Both the position numbers and the translations under genes were made by a program. The notes beneath the pieces are model-generated. The model searched no databases, was not told the origin of the DNA, and saw nothing but the letters and a program-made list of their open reading frames with translations. From WTFV01 sp965203525 (GTDB lineage: Bacteria > Acidobacteriota > Vicinamibacteria > Vicinamibacterales > UBA8438), in assembly GCA_965203525.1 (NCBI GenBank), contig OZ241898.1, forward strand, positions 372,001 to 436,000: a stretch of DNA of 64,000 bases, written 5' to 3'. Below, in pieces: positions 49,873 to 58,324 of this stretch (within the stretch, counting starts at the first letter, position 1; each line of letters begins with the position of its first letter).

Positions 49873-50916
49873 CTACCGGCCGCGGGTCAGGTACGGCCGG
49901 AGATGCCAGTCGAAGAAGGTCCAGATCCGGTTCCACGAATCGCGCTGTTCGGGGCTGTCGACCCGCCGGTAGCCGCGGTCCCGATCGACGCGCCGGTTGA
50001 ACCGGTGGCCGCCGCCGAACCGATCGACCGGCGGATCGCGGTAGATGCGTGTCTCGGCCAGATCCGGCTTCAGGTATTCGAGCGCGTGGACGAGCTGCTG
50101 CGCCTCTTCGAAATTGACGTCGCGGTCGTTGTCCGCGACGTGGACCAGCAGGGGCGTCTGCAGCTTGTCGACGTGGTAGAGCGGGGAGCGGTCCACGTAG
50201 ACGTCGCGCCGCTCGTGCACCGGGCCTCCGATGCGCTTCTGCGTCACGAAGTGCCGCGCGTAGCGCGGGCCCTTGTACGACAGCCGGAACACGAGGTTCG
50301 TCACCGGCACCAGCGCCGCCGCCGCCTGGAAGGAGGTCCGGTCGCGGAACACCGAGTGCAGCGCGATGAATCCGCCGTGGCTCCAGCCGATGACGCCGAT
50401 CCGTTGCGGGTCGACGTGCGGCATGTGGCGGCGCATGTAGTCGACCGCGGTCAGGCAGTCGTCCACTTCGTATCCGCCGTAGTCGATGGCGTGGTGGTGC
50501 GCGCGGCCGTAGCCGGTGCTGCCGCGGTACTCGGGGGCCAGGACGACGTAGCCGCGCGCCACCGCCTCCCGGATGAACGGGAAGTAGGTCGGATCGAGGT
50601 CGCCGTGCACGCCGCCGTGGATCCAGACCAGCGCGGCGTGCGCCCGCGGTCCCCGCGGCCGCAACGGTTCGAAGACGTAGAACGGGATGTCGAGGCCGTC
50701 GGCCCGGCTCTCGTAGGAGAGCTTCTTCATGCGCAGCACGCCGTCGCTGAGCCGGCGGAACGTCCGGTCGCGCTCGCGCTTGCGGTTGCCGTCGAGTTCG
50801 TAACGGTCCACCGCGGACTGGGCCGCCACGGGCGTGTCCGCGCCCGTGGCGAGCAGCAGGCACGCCGCCAGCACGAACGGCACGGCCGTCCGCGGCGGGG
50901 GGGCAAGGCTGGTCAC
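49873..50916 (-). CDS. secreted alpha/beta hydrolase, S9 prolyl-oligopeptidase-like
   Basis: 347 residues with signal peptide (FVLAACLLLATGADTPVAAQ). Catalytic domain without the usual N-terminal propeller: HAALVWIHGGVHGDLDPTYF, VVLAPEYRGSTGYGRAHHHA, nucleophile in GVIGWSHGGFIAL, Asp in VHVADNDRDVNF and His in RFGGGHRFN. The nucleophile elbow is G-x-S-x-G as expected. Probably a periplasmic peptidase or esterase; the substrate is unknown. 43 bp downstream of hisC on the same strand. Confidence 0.85.
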   Translation of the reverse strand: MTSLAPPPRTAVPFVLAACLLLATGADTPVAAQSAVDRYELDGNRKRERDRTFRRLSDGVLRMKKLSYESRADGLDIPFYVFEPLRPRGPRAHAALVWIHGGVHGDLDPTYFPFIREAVARGYVVLAPEYRGSTGYGRAHHHAIDYGGYEVDDCLTAVDYMRRHMPHVDPQRIGVIGWSHGGFIALHSVFRDRTSFQAAAALVPVTNLVFRLSYKGPRYARHFVTQKRIGGPVHERRDVYVDRSPLYHVDKLQTPLLVHVADNDRDVNFEEAQQLVHALEYLKPDLAETRIYRDPPVDRFGGGHRFNRRVDRDRGYRRVDSPEQRDSWNRIWTFFDWHLRPYLTRGR

Positions 50917-50959
50917 GGCGCCATCATAACCGGTCGCCGCGTCGCGGCGCGACCTGCGA

Positions 50960-52009
50960 TCAGGGCGTCAGGTCCGCGAGCGCGGACAGCAGCCGCGCGG
51001 TCTGCTCGTCGGTCCCGACGGTGATGCGCAGCGTGTCCGCCAGGCCCGGCTCGGCGAAGTACCGCACCAGGACGCCGCGCTTCCGCAACCCCTCGTGCAG
51101 GCGGCAGGCGTCGCCGTCGGCGGGGCGCGCCAGCACGAAGTTGGCCTGGCTCGGCCAGACGCGGAATCCGCGCGCGGCGAGCGCCGAGCCGAGCCGGGCG
51201 CGGGTCCCCCGGATGCGCGCCACCGTCTCGCGGGTGTATCGCACGTCCCGGATGGCGGCGGCGCCCACCGCGGCGGCGACGGCGTCGACGTTGTAGCTGT
51301 CCTTGACCTTGGCCAGCCCGGCCAGCAGGTCCGGATGGGCGACGCCGAACCCGAGCCGCAGTCCGGCGAGGCCGTGGCTCTTGGACAGCGTGCGCAGAAC
51401 GATGACGCGATCGCTGCGCCGCACCAGATCGAGGGCGGACGCCTCGGCGAAGGCGACGTACGCCTCGTCGACGGCGAGCACGCCCGCCGTCCGTCCGGCC
51501 AGCTCGGCGAGCTGCTCGACCGGGGCCGCGGTTCCGGACGGGCTGTTGGGGTTGGCGACGACGATCAGCGCCGCGGCGGCGTCCGCCAGCGCATCCACCG
51601 GCAGCCGGTACTCCTCGTCGAACGGGACTTCGAGCGCCGGGGCGCCCTGAATGGCCGCCAAGGTGCGGTAGAGGACGTACGTCGGCGCCGGCCAGGCGGC
51701 CGCCCGGCCGGCGCCGGTGACCGCCCGGAAGAGCATCGTCAGCAGATCGTCGCTGCCGTTGCCCACGAGAATCCACTCCGGATCGACCCCGAGCACCTCG
51801 GCGGCGGCGCGGCGGAACGTGTCGGCGAACGGCCGCGGGTAGCGGCGCAGGGTCTCCCCGCCGACGGCGGCGAGCGCGGCGAGCGCGCGCGGGCTCGGCG
51901 GATACGGGTTCTCGTTCGTGTTCAGCTTGACGAACCGTTCGCCGGCGGGCGGCTGCTCGCCCGGCACGTAGGCGTCGAGGGCGTCGAGGGCGGGACGGAA
52001 GCGCGACAT
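50960..52009 (-). CDS. hisC: histidinol-phosphate aminotransferase
   Basis: 349 residues from ATG of MSRFRPALDALDAYVPGEQP; the longer frame upstream is not needed. FVKLNTNENPYPPSPRAL, LVGNGSDDLLTMLFRAV, IVVANPNSPSGTAAP, AVDEAYVAFAEASA and the PLP lysine in RTLSKSHGLAGLRLGF are HisC motifs. It transaminates imidazole acetol phosphate in histidine synthesis. No other his gene is in the window. A TATACT box at 52066-52071 lies in the divergent spacer, oriented toward the VWA gene. Confidence 0.92.
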   Translation of the reverse strand: MSRFRPALDALDAYVPGEQPPAGERFVKLNTNENPYPPSPRALAALAAVGGETLRRYPRPFADTFRRAAAEVLGVDPEWILVGNGSDDLLTMLFRAVTGAGRAAAWPAPTYVLYRTLAAIQGAPALEVPFDEEYRLPVDALADAAAALIVVANPNSPSGTAAPVEQLAELAGRTAGVLAVDEAYVAFAEASALDLVRRSDRVIVLRTLSKSHGLAGLRLGFGVAHPDLLAGLAKVKDSYNVDAVAAAVGAAAIRDVRYTRETVARIRGTRARLGSALAARGFRVWPSQANFVLARPADGDACRLHEGLRKRGVLVRYFAEPGLADTLRITVGTDEQTARLLSALADLTP

Positions 52010-52131
52010 GGTTCCGTGTCGGGACGGCGGGGCGGGCGGCGGGCGCGGCCGCGGGCGGCGCGCAGTATACTGCCCTTGCTGCGCCGATCGGAACAGCGCC
52101 GGGAACATCCGCCGGAAACGGGAGGTCTCGC

Positions 52132-53016
52132 ATGCCGCGTCTTGCCATCGTCGTCACCCTGTCGGCCCTGCTGTCCGCGCCGTCCGCGGCCGCGGCCCAA
52201 GCGCTCGGGCAACTGTTCGTCGAGGTGCTCGACGGCTCCGGGCAGTTCGTGCCGGGCCTTGCGGCGTCCGACTTCGTGGTGCGGGAGGACGAGACGGAGG
52301 CCGGCATCGTGTCGGTCGAGCCGGTGGGGCCGATGAAGATCGCGTTCATGATCGACAACGGCGATCGGATGGTCGAGGCGAACGCGCTCAATCCGCTGCG
52401 CGACGCGATGAACGGATTCTTCGACACGGTGTCGCCGCTCCACGAGATCTCGCTGTTCACGATCGGCAGGAACATCCAGCGGCGGGTCGACTTCACCACC
52501 GATCGCGCGCGGCTGAAGGAATCGGCCGGCTCGATCTTTCTCGATCGGGGCGCCGGCGCCGTGGTGCTGGACGGCATCCGCGAGACCTGGGAGCGCCGCT
52601 TCGAGGACGACGAGCCGTTCCCCGTGTTCGTGATGGTGCTGACCGACGGCACCGAGTCGAGCGGCCACTACAACGAGAACGAGTACGTCGACCTGGTGAA
52701 CGAGCTGATCACGAAGTCGATCACGGTGCACGTGGTGCTGCTGTCGTCGCGCGGCGGCAGCGCGGTGAACCAGTACGCGCTCAACCTGACCGAGAACACC
52801 GGCGGCATCTACGAGAACATCGCGGCGGCGACCGGACTCGGGCAGACGCTCGTGGACGTCGCCGAGCGCATGAACGCGCACTACGAGAACGTGTCGAAGC
52901 GCTACCGCGTGGTCTACGAGCGTCCGAATCCGCCGGGGGCCCGGATCTCGGCTTCCATCGCGCGGCCCGGCGCCCGCATCACCGGGCTGTTCGCCGGCCT
53001 CCGCATGGAGCAGTAG
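52132..53016 (+). CDS. secreted VWA-like protein, first of a tandem pair
   Basis: 294 residues with signal peptide (LSALLSAPSAAAAQ). VPGLAASDFVVREDETEAGI is the N-terminal sandwich of the acidobacterial VWFA-related family, followed by KIAFMIDNGDRMVEANALNP at the MIDAS site (Asn-Gly-Asp instead of DxSxS), VFVMVLTDGTESSGHYNENE and VNQYALNLTENTGGIYENIA. About 60% similar by eye to the next gene. Function unknown; periplasmic. Confidence 0.82.
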   Translation: MPRLAIVVTLSALLSAPSAAAAQALGQLFVEVLDGSGQFVPGLAASDFVVREDETEAGIVSVEPVGPMKIAFMIDNGDRMVEANALNPLRDAMNGFFDTVSPLHEISLFTIGRNIQRRVDFTTDRARLKESAGSIFLDRGAGAVVLDGIRETWERRFEDDEPFPVFVMVLTDGTESSGHYNENEYVDLVNELITKSITVHVVLLSSRGGSAVNQYALNLTENTGGIYENIAAATGLGQTLVDVAERMNAHYENVSKRYRVVYERPNPPGARISASIARPGARITGLFAGLRMEQ

Positions 53017-53029
53017 GCAGGCCGCCGTC

Positions 53030-53929
53030 ATGCGTCCCGCGGTGCTCGCGGCGGCGGTCCTGGCCGTCTGTCTCCTGCCGGCGGCCGCGGCGGCCCAGTT
53101 GCTGGGGCAGGTGTTCGTCGAGGTGACCCGGCGATCGACGGGGGAGCCGGTGCTCGACCTGTCGCCCAACGACTTCGAAGTCTCCGAGAACGGGCGTTCG
53201 GGCGGGATCGTGTCGGCCCGGATCGATGCGGCTCCTATGAAGATCGCGGTGCTGATCGACAACGGCGACCGCCTCCTGGAGACCAACGCGCTCAACCCGT
53301 TGCGCGCCGGGCTCAACCGGTTTCTCGACACGCTGGCGTCGCGGCACGAAGTCTCGCTGGTGACGATCGGCCGCAGCGTCCGGCAGCGCGTGGATTTCAC
53401 CACCGACCGCGTGAAGCTGAAGGAGGGCGTCGGCCTCCTCTTTCCGGACCGCGGCGCGGGCGCGCGGCTGCTCGACGGCGTGCGGGAGACGTGGAGCCGC
53501 CGCTTCGACGAGGGCGATGCGTTTCCGGTCCTGGTGCTGGTGCTGACCGACGGCACGGAAACGAGCGGCAACTACAACGAGAACCAGTACGCCGATCTGC
53601 TCCGTCCGCTGGTCGCCAACGGGGTCACGGCGCACGCGGTCATGCTGTCGACGCGCGGAGGCGTGCGGGCCCAGCAGCGGCTGCCGCAGTACGCCCTCAG
53701 CATCGTGGAGAACACCGGCGGCGTCATCGAGAACTTCGTGGCCCCGACCGGATACGAGAGCGTGCTGCCGCGGCTCGCGGCGCGGATGAACGACCACTAC
53801 GACGTCGTGTCGAAGCGCTATCGGCTGGTCTTCGAGCGCCCGGACCCGCCGGGAATGCGGCTCTCGGTCAGCGTGGCGGGCAGCGACCTCGCGTTCAGCC
53901 TGTACCTGGACCGCCGCATGCCGCGGTAG
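53030..53929 (+). CDS. secreted VWA-like protein, second of a tandem pair
   Basis: 299 residues, starting 13 bp after its paralogue. Signal peptide (LAAAVLAVCLLPAAAAAQ), then VLDLSPNDFEVSENGRSGGI, KIAVLIDNGDRLLETNALNP, VLVLVLTDGTETSGNYNENQ and YALSIVENTGGVIENFVAPT, aligned along the whole length with the first copy. Both share the altered MIDAS motif DNGD. Tandem duplication is clear and old. Followed by a repeat and tRNA-Phe. Confidence 0.82.
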   Translation: MRPAVLAAAVLAVCLLPAAAAAQLLGQVFVEVTRRSTGEPVLDLSPNDFEVSENGRSGGIVSARIDAAPMKIAVLIDNGDRLLETNALNPLRAGLNRFLDTLASRHEVSLVTIGRSVRQRVDFTTDRVKLKEGVGLLFPDRGAGARLLDGVRETWSRRFDEGDAFPVLVLVLTDGTETSGNYNENQYADLLRPLVANGVTAHAVMLSTRGGVRAQQRLPQYALSIVENTGGVIENFVAPTGYESVLPRLAARMNDHYDVVSKRYRLVFERPDPPGMRLSVSVAGSDLAFSLYLDRRMPR

Positions 53930-53942
53930 GCGCCGCGGTCGT

Positions 53943-54048
53943 TTTCACCTTGCGGGGTGGGGCGACGTTGCGCCTCCGCGGGCGCTGGGAGGGCAACACC
54001 CTGGTCGTCGAGTCGTTTCACCTTGCGGGGCAGGGCGACGTTGCGCCT
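53943..54048. repeat. spaced direct repeat between the VWA gene and tRNA-Phe
   Basis: A 33-bp segment (TTTCACCTTGCGGGG then GGCGACGTTGCGCCT) at 53943-53975 and 54016-54048, offset 73 bp, two mismatches. The spacer can encode RGRWEGNTLVVES in the plus frame. Confidence 0.88.
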
Positions 54049-54061
54049 GCAAGGCGGCAAG

Positions 54062-54137
54062 TGGTGCCGAGGGCCAGAATCGAACTGGCGACACCATGAT
54101 TTTCAGTCATGTGCTCTACCGACTGAGCTACCTCGGC
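54062..54137 (-). tRNA. tRNA-Phe (anticodon GAA)
   Basis: 76 nt with encoded CCA. Acceptor GCCGAGG pairs with CCTCGGC, D-arm GTAGCTCAGTCGGTAGAGC, anticodon loop CTGAAAA (GAA), T-arm with GTTCGATTC. Confidence 0.96.
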
Positions 54138-54315
54138 ACTCTTTCGGCGGGCGTCGGGCGCGGCGCGCCTTCAAGACGTGGCGCACCATCAAGATAACGC
54201 AACGCGCTCCCCGCGGGCAAACGAACCGCCGCTTGGCGTCCCGCGACGACTGGTGTACCGTCCCCCGCGGGGCGGGCGAGGGCGGCCCCGGATCGGCCGC
54301 GTGGAGAGGAATGCG

Positions 54316-56055
54316 ATGAGACAGCTTGCGTGGCGCGTTCTTGCCGTCGTTCTGGCGCTGGCCGGTTCCGCCGGCGCCCAGCAGGTGGACGTGATCGAGC
54401 ACCGGCTCGACAACGGCCTGACCCTGCTGCTGGTGCCCCGGCCGGGCGATCCGAACGTGGCGGCCGGCTGGGTGGCCAAGGTCGGGTCGGTGTACGAACG
54501 GCCCGGCATCACCGGGGTGGCGCATCTGTTCGAGCACATGATGTTCAAGGGCACGCGGACGATCGGGACCCGGGACATCGAGCAGGATTTGCAGATCATC
54601 GCACGGCTCGACGCCTTGCGCGCCGGGATCCAGGCCGCGGAAGGCGAGCTCGACCGCCGGCACCGGCTCGGCGAAGTCGACGATCCGGACGATCCCGCCG
54701 TGCGCAGCCCGCGCCACCAGGAACTGCTCGACGAGTTCGAGGCCCTGCTCGCCCGGCAGCGCGAGCTGCTGGTGCAGGAAGAGTTCAGCCGCGTCTACAC
54801 GAGCGCGGGCGCGTCCGGCATGAACGCCGGCACCAGCTACGACTTCACCATCTACTTCATCAACGTCCCCGCCAACAAGCTGGAGCTGTGGTTCTGGATG
54901 GAGAGCGACCGGCTCGCGAATCCGGTGTTCCGGGAGTTCTACGCCGAGCGGAGCGTCGTGCGCGAGGAACGGCGGCTGCGGACCGAAAGCACGCCGATCG
55001 GCAAGTTCCGGGAGCAGTTCGAGGCGCTGTTCTGGCAGTCGTCGCCGTACGGCTGGCCGGTGGTCGGCTGGCCGAGCGACATCGAAGGGATCACGCGCGG
55101 CGAGGCGCTGGCGTTCTTCGACACCTACTACGCGCCGAACAACCTGGCCGCGGCCCTCGTCGGCGACTTCGATCCGGACGCGGCGATCGCGCTGGCGGAG
55201 CGGTACTTCGGCCGGCTGGAGCGCGGCGCCCGACCGCCGCTCCGGCCGCGCACCCGCGAGATGCCGCAGCTCGCCGAGAAACGGATGATCGCCTACGCCG
55301 ACACGAACCCGCAGGTGGTGATCCGGTACCACTCCGTACCGGACGGGCACGTCGACGAACCGGCGCTGGTCGTGCTGGGCCAGTTGCTGAGCGGACGCAC
55401 GGGACGGCTCTATCGATCCCTGGTCGAGGAGCAGGAGGTCGCCACCCGCGCCTCCGGGGGGCAGGCGGGATTCCAGTTCGAAGGGATGTTCGAGCTGCGG
55501 GGGACGGCCCGGCAGGGACGCACGCCGGAGGAGGTCGAGCAGGCGATCTACGCCGAGCTCGAGAAGTTGAAGACCGAGCCGGTCGGCCGGCGCGAGCTGC
55601 AGAAGGTGAAGAACCAGAACGCCGCCGACACGTTCCGCGGCCTGCGCAGCAACTTCGGGCTGATGATGCAGCTCCTCATCCGCGAGGGGAACCGCGGCTG
55701 GGAGCACATCAACTCCGATCCGGCGCTCTACGAGGCGGTCACCGCGGCCGACGTCATGCGCGTGGCCGATACGTACTTCCAGCCGGAGACGCGCGCCGTC
55801 GCCATCTACCACCGCGACGAGGAGGAGACCGAGGCCGGGGACGATCCGCTCGTGGCCGGCCTGAGCGACGACGAGCGGCAGCAGCTTCGCCGGATGCGCG
55901 CGACGATCGGGCAGATGCAGGCGGAGCAGCTCGACCGGTTCCTGGCGCAGGCGGAACGGATGGTCGAACAGGCGCCGCCGGAGAGCCGCGATCTGGCCGA
56001 GGCCCTGGTCGTCCTGGTTCGCCGGCGCATCGAGCAGATCGGAGGTGGACGGTGA
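54316..56055 (+). CDS. M16 family zinc metallopeptidase, catalytic subunit
   Basis: 579 residues from ATG of MRQLAWRVLAVVLALAGSAG (signal peptide). HRLDNGLTLLLVPRPGDPNV, then the inverted zinc motif HLFEHMMFKGT (HxxEH) and the third ligand region RSVVREERRLRTEST. A helical insert at about 100-160 (ARLDALRAGIQAAEGELDRR) is longer than usual. The C-terminal M16 domain is present but shortened. Forms a pair with the next gene, whose zinc motif is lost; such heterodimers are typical of bacterial PqqL-like/M16B peptidases. Probably degrades peptides in the periplasm. Confidence 0.9.
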   Translation: MRQLAWRVLAVVLALAGSAGAQQVDVIEHRLDNGLTLLLVPRPGDPNVAAGWVAKVGSVYERPGITGVAHLFEHMMFKGTRTIGTRDIEQDLQIIARLDALRAGIQAAEGELDRRHRLGEVDDPDDPAVRSPRHQELLDEFEALLARQRELLVQEEFSRVYTSAGASGMNAGTSYDFTIYFINVPANKLELWFWMESDRLANPVFREFYAERSVVREERRLRTESTPIGKFREQFEALFWQSSPYGWPVVGWPSDIEGITRGEALAFFDTYYAPNNLAAALVGDFDPDAAIALAERYFGRLERGARPPLRPRTREMPQLAEKRMIAYADTNPQVVIRYHSVPDGHVDEPALVVLGQLLSGRTGRLYRSLVEEQEVATRASGGQAGFQFEGMFELRGTARQGRTPEEVEQAIYAELEKLKTEPVGRRELQKVKNQNAADTFRGLRSNFGLMMQLLIREGNRGWEHINSDPALYEAVTAADVMRVADTYFQPETRAVAIYHRDEEETEAGDDPLVAGLSDDERQQLRRMRATIGQMQAEQLDRFLAQAERMVEQAPPESRDLAEALVVLVRRRIEQIGGGR

Positions 56056-57623
56056 CGCGGGCGCAACGGTTGGCGGCGTCGTGCCGGACGGCGGCCGCCG
56101 GCGTCCTTTCGGCGTTCGGGCGCGGGAAGGCGCGGTCGGCGGCGGCGTGCTGGACGGCGGTGCTGTGCGCCGTCCTCGCCGTACCGGCGGCCGAGGCCCA
56201 GCCGGTCCCGGCGCATCCGCGCGACCTGGTGTTCGAGGACCTGTCGTTCGAACCGCCGGACCCGGCCGCCCATCGGCACGAACTGTCCAACGGGGTGGTC
56301 GTCTACGTCGTGCCCGACCGCGCGCTGCCGCTGGTCACGGTCTCCGTGATCGTGCGGACCGGCGCGTATCTCGAGCCGGCGGGGAAGGCCGGCCTGGCAG
56401 CGCTGACCGGCAGCCAGATGCGCGCCGGCGGGGCGGGCCGCCGGGACGCCGCCGCGTTCGACGAAGAAGCGGCGTTCCTGGCCGCGGAGCTGTCCAGCAG
56501 CATCGGGGAGACCTCCGGCCGGGCCGGCGTCAACTGCCTGACGAAGGATCTCGACGCCGCGCTCGACCTGCTCTTCGACATGCTGCGGAGCCCGCGCTTC
56601 GAGCAGGACCGGCTGGATCTCGCCAGGAGCCGGACTCTGCAGCAGATGGAGCGGCGCAACGACAGCACGCAGAGCATCGAGGTCCGCGAGTGGCGGCGGC
56701 TGTTGCGCGGGGAAGACCACTTCACCACGGTCCCGTCGACGCGGGCCAGCATCGACGCCGTCACGCGTGACGACCTGATCGCCTTCCACCGCGAGTACTA
56801 CCACCCCGGGAACTTCATCTTCGCGGTGGCGGGCGACGTGGAGCCGGCGGACGTCCTGGCCCGGCTCGAGGTCCGGATGGCCGACTGGCCGGCGCGCGAG
56901 CCGGTCTCCGCGCCGGTGCCCGCTCCGGACCATGCACTTCGTCCCGGCGTGTACGTCGTCGACAAGGACGACGTCAACCAGGGGCGCGTGGTCATCGGGC
57001 ATCTCGGCGCGCTGCGCGACAACCCGGACCGCTACGCGCTGATGGTGATGAACGACGTGCTCGGCGGCGGCGGCTTCACGGCCCGCCTGCTGACCCGCAT
57101 CCGGTCGGACGAAGGGCTGGCCTACAGCGCCTACTCGTCGTTCGGCTTCGGCACGTACTTTCCGGGCGCGTTCCGGGTCAGCTTCCAGTCGCGCAGCGAA
57201 ACCGTGGCGCGCGCGGCCGCGATCGTGCTGGAGGAGATCGAGCGCATACGGTCCGAGCCGGTGACGGACGCCGAACTCCGTACGTCGAAGGCGTCGTTCG
57301 TCGAGACGTTCAGCCGCAATTTCTCCAGCGCCGCGGCGACGGCGAACCTGTTCGCGAACGACGAGCACACCGGACGCGACCCGTCGTATCTGTTCGCCTA
57401 CCGGGACCGGATCCGGAGCGTCAGCGCCGACGACGTGCTGCGCGTGGCCCGCGAGTACCTCGATCCGGAGCAGCTCGTCGTGCTGGTCGTCGGTGACCGG
57501 ACGACGATCGAGGCGGGCGACCCGGACAATCCGGACGTCACGCTGGCAGGACTGGCCGGCGGCGGGATCGCGGCGATCCCGTTGCCGGACCCGTTCACGA
57601 TGGAGTACCCTTCGTCGCCCTGA
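56052..57623 (+). CDS. M16 family protein, non-catalytic partner
   Basis: 523 residues from GTG overlapping the upstream stop (GTGA). Long N-terminus with signal-like segment (AACWTAVLCAVLAVPAAEAQ). M16 fold: HELSNGVVVYVVPDRALPLV, and GLAALTGSQMRAGGAGRRDA where a catalytic subunit would have HxxEH, so zinc is not bound. The substrate-binding Arg/Tyr segment of the C-domain, LLTRIRSDEGLAYSAYSSFG, is present. This division matches mitochondrial-processing-peptidase-like alpha/beta pairs. Confidence 0.9.
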   Translation: MTRAQRLAASCRTAAAGVLSAFGRGKARSAAACWTAVLCAVLAVPAAEAQPVPAHPRDLVFEDLSFEPPDPAAHRHELSNGVVVYVVPDRALPLVTVSVIVRTGAYLEPAGKAGLAALTGSQMRAGGAGRRDAAAFDEEAAFLAAELSSSIGETSGRAGVNCLTKDLDAALDLLFDMLRSPRFEQDRLDLARSRTLQQMERRNDSTQSIEVREWRRLLRGEDHFTTVPSTRASIDAVTRDDLIAFHREYYHPGNFIFAVAGDVEPADVLARLEVRMADWPAREPVSAPVPAPDHALRPGVYVVDKDDVNQGRVVIGHLGALRDNPDRYALMVMNDVLGGGGFTARLLTRIRSDEGLAYSAYSSFGFGTYFPGAFRVSFQSRSETVARAAAIVLEEIERIRSEPVTDAELRTSKASFVETFSRNFSSAAATANLFANDEHTGRDPSYLFAYRDRIRSVSADDVLRVAREYLDPEQLVVLVVGDRTTIEAGDPDNPDVTLAGLAGGGIAAIPLPDPFTMEYPSSP

Positions 57624-57698
57624 GCGCGCTCGGCGAGCCGGGCGGTTCCGGCGTGGTCCCTGTGCGGAACGTCCGTTCGTGTATGGTGGCCGTGGATC

Positions 57699-58064
57699 GT
57701 GGCTTCTGATCTGTTCGCGCCTTCGCGGCCGGCTCGACGGCGTTCGGCAGCCCGGCGCATGGTTCGCTACCTGCTGCTGTTCGCCACCTGCGCGCTGGTC
57801 GCCAACGCCCTCGTCGGCGAGAGCGGTCTGCTGGCCACGCGGATGGCGAACCGCGAGCAGGCGCGCCTCGCCGAACGAATCGAAGCCCTGAAGGCGGAGA
57901 ACGACGCGCTTCGCGAGCGGGCGCGGCGGCTTCGGGAAGACCCCGCCTTCATCGAGGAGATCGCCCGCCGCGACCTCGGGTTGATCCGTCCCGGTGAACG
58001 CGTCTTCATCCTCCGTTCGGTTCCCGCGGCGTCCGGCGAGATTCCGCCCGAAACCGAGCGATAG
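57699..58064 (+). CDS. FtsB/DivIC-like septum formation initiator
   Basis: 121 residues from GTG, or 101 from ATG at 57759 (MVRYLLLFATCALVANALVG). A short cytoplasmic N-terminus, one membrane helix, a coiled coil (ARLAERIEALKAENDALRER) and the tail DPAFIEEIARRDLGLIRPGE with the E-x-x-A-R-x-x-L-G-x-x-x-P-G-E pattern of FtsB/DivIC. It bridges FtsQ and FtsL in the divisome. Neither start has a strong ribosome site. Confidence 0.85.
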   Translation: MASDLFAPSRPARRRSAARRMVRYLLLFATCALVANALVGESGLLATRMANREQARLAERIEALKAENDALRERARRLREDPAFIEEIARRDLGLIRPGERVFILRSVPAASGEIPPETER

Positions 58065-58324
58065 AGAACCCGGACACCCGCGGAGCCTGCCGGGGGCTGC
58101 ACGCCGCGACGCGCGGGGCTGCGCCGCATGCGGCTCCGCGAACCTCTCGACCCGCGGTTCGTCTGCGCGACAGGAGACGCCTCGCGGGGCGTTGCCAAGG
58201 GCTGCACGCCGTAGCGTATGCGGCTCCGCGAACCTCTCGACCCGCGGTCCGTCCGCGCGACGCGCGAGGCTGCGCCCGGTGTGTCCATCCGTCCGGCAGC
58301 GGGCCGGCCGGGTCCGCCACGGGG
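58065..58324. repeat. intergenic spaced repeats between ftsB-like gene and recA
   Basis: A 44-bp segment starting ATGCGGCTCCGCGAACCTCT at 58128-58171 and 58218-58261 (offset 90 bp, about 42 of 44). GGGCTGCACGCCG precedes it in both places at different distances. A third partial unit starts at about 58255. Confidence 0.88.

Noticed and set aside
49774..51024. 416-codon plus-strand frame starting in the 158-bp element
   Set aside because: Runs antisense to the hydrolase and hisC genes and its start lies in the repeat; not a real gene.
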